Part shown: positions 20,953 through 28,005 of the stretch, one piece after another
Numbering within the stretch: position 1 is the stretch's first letter
How the letters are laid out: every line of letters begins with the position of its first letter
DNA from: Enterococcus sp. BWR-S5
GTDB lineage: Bacteria; Bacillota; Bacilli; Lactobacillales; Enterococcaceae
Length of the DNA: 64,000 nt
NCBI RefSeq assembly: GCF_016745255.1
Contig: NZ_JADOEQ010000006.1
Span: forward strand, 62,001-126,000
Reading direction: 5' to 3'
Program-made: the position numbers and the translations under genes
Notes under the pieces: model-generated
The model's input: the letters and a program-made list of their open reading frames with translations, nothing else
Database searches by the model: none
Told to the model about the DNA's origin: nothing

Positions 20953-21668
20953 CCAAGATACTGATTATTGAAGACGATCCGATGGTAGCGGTCCTGAATC
21001 AAAGTTTTGTTGAACAATTGCCTGACATGATTGTCGTAAAGAATGTCCGTTCTGCGGATGAAGCCAAGAAGGTTTTGGCAGAAGAAACGATTGATTTGAT
21101 TTTGTTGGATGTCTTTTTGCCGGGAGAAACAGGAATTGAGTTTCTGACTGAGCTGAGAATGGAGAAAAGTACGGCTGCAGTGATACTAATTACTGCTGCC
21201 GATGATGTAAAAACAGTAAAAGAAGCGATTCGATACGGTGCAATTGACTATTTAATTAAGCCATTTACGTTTGAACGATTCAAGCTGGCAATTGAAAAAT
21301 ATCGTAAGCTGACTTTTGCTACTGAAGAGGGCGACCGAACCAACCAACGGGCAATTGATCGCTACATGAACCATGGAGAGGCACAGGAGAAGTTGAGCCA
21401 AGCAGAGGATAAGGAATTGCCTAAGGGCTTATCAAAGCTGACCTTGAAAAAGGTCAGTGAAGGACTTCAAGCCTTAGAGGAGCCGTTCTCGACAAAAGAT
21501 TTGGCAACGAAAATCAGCTTATCAAGAATTTCTACAAAAAAATATTTGCAGTTTTTAGTAGACAGTCAAGCGCTAAAGGAAACAATGATATACTTGGAAG
21601 TCGGACGACCATTGACGAAGTATGAAACACAAGCAGATTTTACCGAAAGAATTGAGGAATACCTATAA
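20949..21668 (+). CDS. CitB/MaeR-family response regulator
   Basis: A 239-residue regulator with a GTG start that overlaps the kinase stop by four bases. The receiver domain (1-120) has the acidic pair in IIEDDPMV, phospho-acceptor Asp54 in LILLDVFLPGE, and the conserved lysine in DYLIKPFTF. The C-terminal part (from about 155) has an HTH like that of CitB/DctR proteins (PFSTKDLATKISLSRISTKKYLQFLV). It should activate carboxylate uptake or use when phosphorylated. CRISPR array 1 begins 185 bases downstream. Confidence 0.9.
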   Translation: MTKILIIEDDPMVAVLNQSFVEQLPDMIVVKNVRSADEAKKVLAEETIDLILLDVFLPGETGIEFLTELRMEKSTAAVILITAADDVKTVKEAIRYGAIDYLIKPFTFERFKLAIEKYRKLTFATEEGDRTNQRAIDRYMNHGEAQEKLSQAEDKELPKGLSKLTLKKVSEGLQALEEPFSTKDLATKISLSRISTKKYLQFLVDSQALKETMIYLEVGRPLTKYETQADFTERIEEYL

Positions 21669-21676
21669 TTGAAAAT

Positions 21677-21852
21677 CTGTCGACCTCCGATAGTGCGGAA
21701 ATTGAGGAGGATTGACAGACACGAAGAATCCTATCGTTATTGACTTATTGTATTCCTATCTCGTAAAATGGAGAATATAAGCAAGAAGAAACAGGAGACC
21801 GACAGAAAGAGCTCCTGAAACCCTTGGTATATAAGGGCTGAAATTAGGCGGG
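21677..21852 (+). promoter_or_regulatory. CRISPR array 1 leader with promoter
   Basis: This leader aligns almost without gaps to that of array 2 (51293-51468). It holds a promoter TTGACT (21740-21745), an 18-base spacer and TAAAAT (21764-21769). A GACAG-containing element occurs three times: inverted at 21677-21688 (CTGTCGACCTCC), direct at 21706-21718, and direct at 21794-21805 (GGAGACCGACAG). After the promoter come a hairpin CAGGAG/CTCCTG (21792-21817) and a hairpin CCCTT/AAGGG (21821-21837), ending 15 bases before the first repeat. Confidence 0.75.
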
Positions 21853-23193
21853 GTTTTAATCTAAACACAGTGTAATGTGAATTTGATCAATTTTGGTACA
21901 ATCACGAAAGAAAAAACGTTTTAATCTAAACACAGTGTAATGTGAATTTGATCAATTTTGGTACAATCACGAAAGAAAAAACGTTTTAATCTAAACACAG
22001 TGTAATGTGAATTGGAAAATGGTGGACGAATCAACAGGAGAAATCCGTGGTTTTAATCTAAACACAGTGTAATGTGAATTCAATCAATACATTGGCAAAA
22101 ATCTGTGTAGCACTCGTTTTAATCTAAACACAGTGTAATGTGAATTCCATTTATAAACCAGCAGCAATAAGCCTAGGTCAGGTTTTAATCTAAACACAGT
22201 GTAATGTGAATGTAGTAGTTACCGCTACCCTTTTGCGCTAATCCAAGTTTTAATCTAAACACAGTGTAATGTGAATATTTCTATGTCTTCAAATGTTTTT
22301 TGTTCAGTATCGTTTTAATCTAAACACAGTGTAATGTGAATTCTTCTTTCCATGAAGGAAAATTGAGAGTCACGCAAGTTTTAATCTAAACACAGTGTAA
22401 TGTGAATTCACTTTTCCGGATTGCGTTACATACATTTCATCTAGTTTTAATCTAAACACAGTGTAATGTGAATAAATATGTGTTGCACTTGGTCTTTCGG
22501 TCATAGAGTTTTAATCTAAACACGGTGTAATGTGAATGTATATTACGCTTAAGTATACCTGTATACGGGTATAGTTTTAATCTAAACACGGTGTAATGTG
22601 AATACCAGTTCAGCCATGCTTTCAATAAAATCATATCCTGTTTTAATCTAAACACAGTGTAATGTGAATTAATATGACCAATAACCGTTCTCGTGATCGA
22701 TAATCGGTTTAATCTAAACAGACTGTAATGTAAATCCCTTCGCCCCACGTATGATGTCGCTTTGCCATTGAGTTTTATCTAAACAGAATGTAATGTAAAT
22801 TTGTTTATCATCACGACATCATCCACTAACCGAATTGTTTTAATCTAAACACAACGTAATGTAAATGACTGAAACTTATTCACATCAATCCAAATCTCAT
22901 GTTTTAATCTAATCAGACTGTAATGTAAATTATTGATGTCGCTCTCAAGTTCAGAGAATAAACCCGGTTTTAATCTAAACAGACTGTAATGTAAATCGAT
23001 AACGTTTAGTTTTAAACGTAAGTTCCACAGTAGTTTTAATCTAAACAGACTGTAATGTGAATGAATTTGAAGTATTTGAAGTAGCAACAGAAAAAGCGTT
23101 TTAATCTAAACAAAGTGTAATGTAAATCCGAATGATTTTGATAATGCTTCTTTGATTTTTCTGGTTTTAACCTAACCACGATGTAACCCACCC
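21853..23193 (+). CRISPR. CRISPR array 1, 21 repeats, no cas genes nearby
   Basis: Twenty-one repeats of 30 bases and 20 spacers of 34-37 bases. Repeats start GTTTTAATCTAAACA and end GTAATGTGAAT or GTAATGTAAAT. That start and end resemble type I-B repeats of Clostridium and the RliB-type repeats of Listeria. The first thirteen repeats are almost uniform (CACAGTG in the middle, GTGAAT end). From repeat 14 at 22706 on they vary: mostly CAGACTG with a GTAAAT end, repeat 15 lacks one base, and the last at 23164 is degenerate. Spacers 1 and 2 (21883-21917 and 21948-21982) are identical. The leader lies on the left, so transcription is on the plus strand. No cas gene was found anywhere in the 64 kb. 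Confidence 0.95.
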
Positions 23194-23331
23194 ACCACAT
23201 TCCAAAAACGTCCAAAAAATCTAATTCGCTGGACGTTTCTTTTTTTGTCTCTTTCTCTTTCCCTTCTAAACGATTGAAAAGGACAAATCTATACTTTTTT
23301 AGTATGATTGAGTGGAAAAGGAGGGAACACG

Positions 23332-24024
23332 ATGGACAAAGCCCAAAAGTATATTCCTGAGCTGTCTTCAGAGCTAAGACAGAGTATTATCAAGATGCCG
23401 AAAGCTATTCGTGAAGCGAGTGGAATTAGTATTTATGGCAAACGAATCAAGAGTATCATTTACACGATGGATGTGGCAGTAATTGCCAACAATGATGCTG
23501 ATGCGATTTTGGCTGTTTATCCTTGGACACCGAATACGCGAATTTTATCAGCTGTTTCTCAGGTTTCTCAAGCACCAATATTTGCAGGGATTGGTGGAGG
23601 ATTGACCTCGGGGAATCGTTCTGCTCGTTTAGGTACATTTGCGGAGGAGCAAGGGGCTTATGGGGTCGTGTTGAACGGACCGGCGGATATACATACTATC
23701 GAAGTTGTGAATGAATCGGTAGATATCCCTATCATTTATACGGTTGTTAATGACAAACGAGACATAGCAAAGCTGATTGAATCAGGTGTTGATATTTTCA
23801 ATGTTGCCGGTGGAAAGGATACGGTCAAGCTGGTACGTTGGATTCGAGAGCAATTCCCGGAATTCCCGATTATCGCATCAGGTGGTAAGACGGAAGAACA
23901 GATTAAAGAAACCATTGATGCGGGAGCGAATGCCATTACCTATACAACCTATGGCAAGACGGAGACCTACTTCCAAGAGAAAATGGAGCAATACCGAGAA
24001 CAGATGATTGAAGAGGAGAGCTGA
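23332..24024 (+). CDS. Beta/alpha-barrel protein of unknown function
   Basis: A 230-residue soluble protein with the repeating pattern of a TIM barrel. Strand-end motifs include SIYGKRIKSIIYT, PIFAGIGGGLTSGNRS, YGVVLNGPAD, PIIYTVVND and FPIIASGGKTEEQIKETIDAGANAITYT. The last resembles the phosphate-binding strands 7-8 of indole-glycerol-phosphate synthase and ThiG-like barrels. The substrate is unknown. The start at 23332 has AAAGGAGGG upstream, and the longer reading frame from 23308 has none. It sits just past the degenerate end of CRISPR array 1, with its own intergenic region. Confidence 0.65.
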   Translation: MDKAQKYIPELSSELRQSIIKMPKAIREASGISIYGKRIKSIIYTMDVAVIANNDADAILAVYPWTPNTRILSAVSQVSQAPIFAGIGGGLTSGNRSARLGTFAEEQGAYGVVLNGPADIHTIEVVNESVDIPIIYTVVNDKRDIAKLIESGVDIFNVAGGKDTVKLVRWIREQFPEFPIIASGGKTEEQIKETIDAGANAITYTTYGKTETYFQEKMEQYREQMIEEES

Positions 24025-24067
24025 TTGTTTAGCGATTAACGCTCGACTAAAAAAGTTATAAAACAAA

Positions 24068-24105
24068 AAAGAGCGAATCAGTTTTTACACTGACTCGTTC
24101 TTTTT
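24068..24105. terminator. Bidirectional terminator between convergent genes
   Basis: An imperfect stem GAGCGAATCAGT / ACTGACTCGTTC is flanked by A and T runs on the two sides. Confidence 0.65.
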
Positions 24106-24114
24106 GGATTCTAT

Positions 24115-25137
24115 TTAAACAGCCTGACTTACCTTTGGCAACTCCAACTCATTAACAGATGTTCCCGATGTTAGGGTATCATTGAAGTTTTCAAAGCTTG
24201 TCGTAATCATATTGCTTAGTGCTTCGTCTGTGTTTGAGCCAATATGCGGTGTTACCAAGACTCTAGGATAAAGATCAATCAATCGTTGAACCGTTCCATC
24301 TGGTAATGCTTGCCATGGTTGGAAGGCCTTGAAAAACAGGTCTTTTTCATTGGCAAATACGTCTGTTCCAAAGCCGGCAAGATGATTACTTTCCAGCGCA
24401 TTCAAGATGGCTTCATTGTCCTGCAGTTCACCACGTGCAGTATTGATAAGGATAGCACCGGGTTTCATTTTCGCAAGGAATTCCGCGTTAATCATTTGAT
24501 CGTTTTCACCTGGAATAAACGGCACGTGAAGGCTGACAATATCACTTTCAGCAAGCAGCTCGTCCAGCTCTTTAAATGCCAAGACTTCTTTTGCGGCATC
24601 AGATTGATAGATATCATAGCCGATGACCTTTGCACCTAAGCCTTTGAATAGGTTGGCTTCTGTTAAACCAATTTTTCCTGTACCGATAACACCAACGGTA
24701 CAGTTGCGTACTTCTTTACTGAACATTTCTTCATCAACGATAAAGTTTTTGTAGGATGTTCGCATGGTTGTATAGGCTGTGTGGCGCAGCAGCATCATTG
24801 CTAAAGTCAGTGACAGCTCAGCGATGGCATTCGGAGAATAAGAAGGAACGCGTGCAACCTTCATCTCGTATTTTGCCGCAGCATCCAAATCAATATGATT
24901 AAATCCTACAGTACGAGTAAATACATATTTGATGCCATATTCATTGAACTTGTCGATGTTTTGACTGTCGGCTACGCAATTCCCTCTTAGGAGAACAGCA
25001 TCGTGTCCTTTAGCAGTCTCAATATTGTCATGTGTAAGCAATCCCTCGATTAAAGTAAGCTCATAGTTGTAAACATTTAACTGATTGAAAAATGATACTT
25101 CATTTGGTCTGACGCCGTAACAGGCTATTTTAAACAT
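24115..25137 (-). CDS. D-2-hydroxyacid dehydrogenase (D-lactate dehydrogenase-like)
   Basis: A 340-residue NAD-dependent dehydrogenase. The Rossmann motif is VIGTGKIGLTEANLFKGLG. The catalytic trio is visible: Arg in INTARGELQD, Glu in DVFANEKDL and His in VTPHIGSNTDEA. Relatives reduce pyruvate, 2-ketoisocaproate or phenylpyruvate, so the exact substrate is open. AGGAGG precedes the start. It is 31 bases downstream of the AEC transporter on the same strand, and the pair has a Rex-like site upstream. That suggests NADH-responsive reduction of a 2-oxoacid coupled to transport. Confidence 0.88.
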   Translation of the reverse strand: MFKIACYGVRPNEVSFFNQLNVYNYELTLIEGLLTHDNIETAKGHDAVLLRGNCVADSQNIDKFNEYGIKYVFTRTVGFNHIDLDAAAKYEMKVARVPSYSPNAIAELSLTLAMMLLRHTAYTTMRTSYKNFIVDEEMFSKEVRNCTVGVIGTGKIGLTEANLFKGLGAKVIGYDIYQSDAAKEVLAFKELDELLAESDIVSLHVPFIPGENDQMINAEFLAKMKPGAILINTARGELQDNEAILNALESNHLAGFGTDVFANEKDLFFKAFQPWQALPDGTVQRLIDLYPRVLVTPHIGSNTDEALSNMITTSFENFNDTLTSGTSVNELELPKVSQAV

Positions 25138-25168
25138 GGTAGATCCTCCTTAAGTGAATGTTTATTTC

Positions 25169-26224
25169 TTAAAACATGCCGATATTTTTAATAACTTCCA
25201 GAACGATAATCCAAATTGGTGTCATGGCGACTGCCACAACAGTGGAGAGTAAGGAAGCGTTAGAAGCTAAAACAGCATCCTTGTCAAAGCTGATAGCATA
25301 AGCTGCTGCAACAGTTGCAGTTGGTGCGGCCATCATGATGACGATTGTTGCCAATGATTCGAAGTTAACCGGCAGGATGTTTGTCGCTGTAAGTAAAGCA
25401 AGACAAACGATGTTGACAGCTGGAACAAAAATGATTTTTACTAAGCTGTAATACCATGAAGTCTTATCTGCAGCAGCTTTCTTGAAGCTGACTTCACCTA
25501 ATGTAGCTCCGATAGATAGCCAAGCAAGAGGTGATGAAAGACCAGCTAAATATTCCATTGGTTTGAACAGCCATACTGCTGTTTGATCGATTCTTAAGAA
25601 AGCAACCTGTGTTGTTCCGCCCTCAGCAAGCGGCACGGTCATTTGTGGTAAGTAGCCTTGGAAAATCCAAATCAGCAAACCAGCAAAGGTTGCGATAATA
25701 ATCGGATTCATGAACATTGTTTTGATATTTTTCAGTTCCATTTTTAGACCACTCATTTTGATGTAGCCGTAAGAATATAGGAAGATACGGTAGCCGATGT
25801 TAAAAATAGAAGAATACATAACGCCGACAGAGCCGTAGATGGCGCTGACGATTGGTGTTCCAAAGAACGTCGTAGAGCCGAAAATTGTCAGGACACGCAG
25901 TGTATCCTGTTTGTCTCCTTTGTAGCTAAGGAAAAATGGTTTAGAGATAAAGATAAGTAAGACGTAGATAACCAATCCCCAAATCAGTACGTTAATTCCT
26001 TGCTTTAGCAAATCCGGATTAATGTCTTGCATAAATGCTTTGAAGGCTAGAGCCGGCAAGGCAACGGTCAGAACAACCTTTGAAAGAATTTTTCCGACTT
26101 GGTCATTGAAGATTCCTTTTTTGCGGCATAGGAAGCCCAGCATGATGATAAATACGGTGGATGTGATAGAGCTGACAATGCTCATATCCGTGAGTGTTGT
26201 TTTGAAAATGTCTAAAATGTTCAT
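25169..26224 (-). CDS. AEC-family transporter (auxin efflux carrier/malate permease type)
   Basis: A 351-residue membrane protein with about ten membrane segments in two five-helix halves. The first half opens SSITSTVFIIMLGFLCRKKG, and the second contains PTATVAAAYAISFDKDAVLAS, both typical of the AEC family. Bacterial members carry malate, lactate or other carboxylates. It is the first gene of a two-gene operon with the 2-hydroxyacid dehydrogenase. The ribosome binding site is GGGGA. Upstream are a Rex-like operator and a perfect inverted repeat. The CitA/CitB-type system nearby is a plausible regulator. Confidence 0.88.
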   Translation of the reverse strand: MNILDIFKTTLTDMSIVSSITSTVFIIMLGFLCRKKGIFNDQVGKILSKVVLTVALPALAFKAFMQDINPDLLKQGINVLIWGLVIYVLLIFISKPFFLSYKGDKQDTLRVLTIFGSTTFFGTPIVSAIYGSVGVMYSSIFNIGYRIFLYSYGYIKMSGLKMELKNIKTMFMNPIIIATFAGLLIWIFQGYLPQMTVPLAEGGTTQVAFLRIDQTAVWLFKPMEYLAGLSSPLAWLSIGATLGEVSFKKAAADKTSWYYSLVKIIFVPAVNIVCLALLTATNILPVNFESLATIVIMMAAPTATVAAAYAISFDKDAVLASNASLLSTVVAVAMTPIWIIVLEVIKNIGMF

Positions 26225-26244
26225 AATTCAATAAGTCCCCAATC

Positions 26245-26262
26245 TTGTATGATATTTCACAA
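26245..26262. promoter_or_regulatory. Rex-like operator upstream of the AEC-dehydrogenase operon
   Basis: TTGTATGATATTTCACAA fits the Rex consensus (TTGTGA, six bases, TCACAA) with two mismatches in one half. It lies 21 bases before the transporter start. Confidence 0.6.
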
Positions 26263-26271
26263 TATGATGCG

Positions 26272-26300
26272 TATAGAAATAATTGAAGTACATTTCTATA
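26272..26300. promoter_or_regulatory. Inverted repeat, possible operator
   Basis: TATAGAAAT and ATTTCTATA are perfect inverted arms with an 11-base gap, next to the Rex-like site. They could bind the CitB-type regulator or another dimeric protein. The remainder of 26301-26531 shows only AT-rich sequence. Confidence 0.4.
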
Positions 26301-26531
26301 AGATAAATAGTAAAGTCTTAATGTGAATAAATGAACAATTGGAAACTAAACTAACTTATGTAATTAAAGTAAGCGGGGATAATGTCAGGTAGGTTTGACT
26401 TAAGTTTGGAAATGATAAATATTTTGTAGAAAAAGCTGAGTTTTCGAAAGTATGGAAAAAACATGAGAGTTGGTTGCTTTTACAGGGTTTTTTCATTAGA
26501 ATGGAACAAGTGAGAAAAGAAGGGACGACTT

Positions 26532-27902
26532 ATGAAAACATATCCTGTTAAGAAAAATGAAACGATTGAATTAGACATTATTGATTTGACGCATGAAGGT
26601 TTAGGGGTAGGCAAAGTAGACGGCTATCCTCTATTTATAGAAAACAGTTTGCCGGGAGAAAAAGTGAAGGTGCTTGTTCTTAAGGTAGGGAACAAATTTG
26701 GTTACGGAAAAGTATTAGAACGATTGACTGACAGCCCCGATCGTGTGGAGCTGACGGATGAAAGCTTGTTGAGAACAGGGATTGCTCCCTTACAGCACAT
26801 GACTTACGAGGCACAGCTGCTGTTCAAGCAGAAGCAAGTAGAAAATGTTTTGAATAAGATTAGCAAAATGCCTGATGTGCCGGTGTTACCAAGTGTTGGC
26901 ATGGCAAATCCCGTTGGGTACCGAAACAAAGCCCAGATTCCTGTTCGTAAAGTAAATCGTGAATTAGAGACTGGGTTCTACCGCAAGAACAGTCATGATT
27001 TAGTACCAATTACCGATTTTTATATTCAAGACCCTGCAATCGATCAGGCAGTTATGACGATTCGTGATATTATGAGACGTTTCAGTGTGAAACCGTATGA
27101 TGAAGAAGCGCATACTGGAAATCTGCGACAAATCATTATTCGCAGAGGTCACTACTCTCATCAAATGATGGTTGTGCTTGTGACAAGAACAGAAAAACTT
27201 TTTAAGCATGAGCAAATTGTTGAAGTGATTTTGAAGGAATTGCCGGAGGTTGTTTCAATTATTCATAACATCAACCCGGATAAAACCAATGTGATTTTAG
27301 GAAAAGAGTCCCGAGTGTTGTATGGTCAGAACTATATTGAAGATCAGCTGCTGGGTAAGACCTATCGAATTTCCGCGCCATCCTTCTATCAGGTGAACAC
27401 AGAGCAAACGGAATATTTATATCAAACTGCAATGGATTTTGCCGGACTGACTAAGGACGACATCGTAATTGATGCATACTGTGGGATTGGTACGATTGGT
27501 TTATCGTTGGCAGACCGTGTGAAGCATGTTTACGGAGTTGAAATTGTGAAGGATGCCATTGAAGATGCAAGAATCAATGCTTTCCATAATGAAATCGACA
27601 ATGTAACCTTCAAGGCAGGGGCAGCAGAAAGTGTTATGACACAATGGAAAGACTCCGGTATCAATCCGACTGTATTAGTGGTTGATCCGCCAAGAAAAGG
27701 GTTAACGCCATCGTTTATCGAAACGTCTATGGAAATGGCACCGGAACGAATTGTTTATATCTCCTGCAATCCTGCAACATTGGCAAGAGATTTGAAGCTG
27801 TATGGTGAACAGTATGAAGTGAAGAAGATTCAGCCAGTGGATTTATTCCCTCAAACAGCCCACGTGGAAGCTGTTGCGTTGTTACAAAAGCGCTATAGCT
27901 AG
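26532..27902 (+). CDS. rlmCD: 23S rRNA (uracil-5-)-methyltransferase, RlmCD type
   Basis: A 456-residue TRAM-domain methyltransferase that makes m5U in 23S rRNA. The TRAM domain is at 1-60. The SAM motif DAYCGIGTIGLSLADRV, the DPPRKG segment and the nucleophile region YISCNPATLARDL are all present. The iron-sulfur cysteines of RlmD/TrmA-type relatives are missing: the segment reads RTGIAPLQHMTYEAQ. The last residues (LLQKRYS) are encoded by sequence brought in by an insertion. A 25-base copy of the normal 3' end lies at 29761, where the reading frame continues to LLVKK and a stop. In other Firmicutes this gene commonly follows dgkB directly; here 7.5 kb separates them. Confidence 0.93.
   Translation: MKTYPVKKNETIELDIIDLTHEGLGVGKVDGYPLFIENSLPGEKVKVLVLKVGNKFGYGKVLERLTDSPDRVELTDESLLRTGIAPLQHMTYEAQLLFKQKQVENVLNKISKMPDVPVLPSVGMANPVGYRNKAQIPVRKVNRELETGFYRKNSHDLVPITDFYIQDPAIDQAVMTIRDIMRRFSVKPYDEEAHTGNLRQIIIRRGHYSHQMMVVLVTRTEKLFKHEQIVEVILKELPEVVSIIHNINPDKTNVILGKESRVLYGQNYIEDQLLGKTYRISAPSFYQVNTEQTEYLYQTAMDFAGLTKDDIVIDAYCGIGTIGLSLADRVKHVYGVEIVKDAIEDARINAFHNEIDNVTFKAGAAESVMTQWKDSGINPTVLVVDPPRKGLTPSFIETSMEMAPERIVYISCNPATLARDLKLYGEQYEVKKIQPVDLFPQTAHVEAVALLQKRYS
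27860..27884 (+). repeat. Left copy of 25-base direct repeat (attL-like)
   Basis: It begins CCACGTGGAAGC and ends GCGTTGTTA, and is identical to 29761-29785. It lies inside the last codons of rlmCD. Confidence 0.85.
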
Positions 27903-28005
27903 TTTAACCATTTCTTCATTTTATATACACTATTGTAGAAAATTTTCAATCTAAATAAGTTCAATATTTGTTATGGATGAAAAATGGTTTAAGGTAGGAG
28001 ATATT

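Noticed and set aside
22452-23087. Minus-strand reading frames across CRISPR array 1 with repeated HYSLFRLK or HYTVFRLK peptides
   Set aside because: They are products of reading the CRISPR repeats in one frame; the repeat-spacer layout explains them fully.
23332-24024. Beta/alpha-barrel gene as a CRISPR-associated gene
   Set aside because: It adjoins the decayed trailer end of array 1, but its sequence is of a metabolic-enzyme type with no link to Cas proteins.
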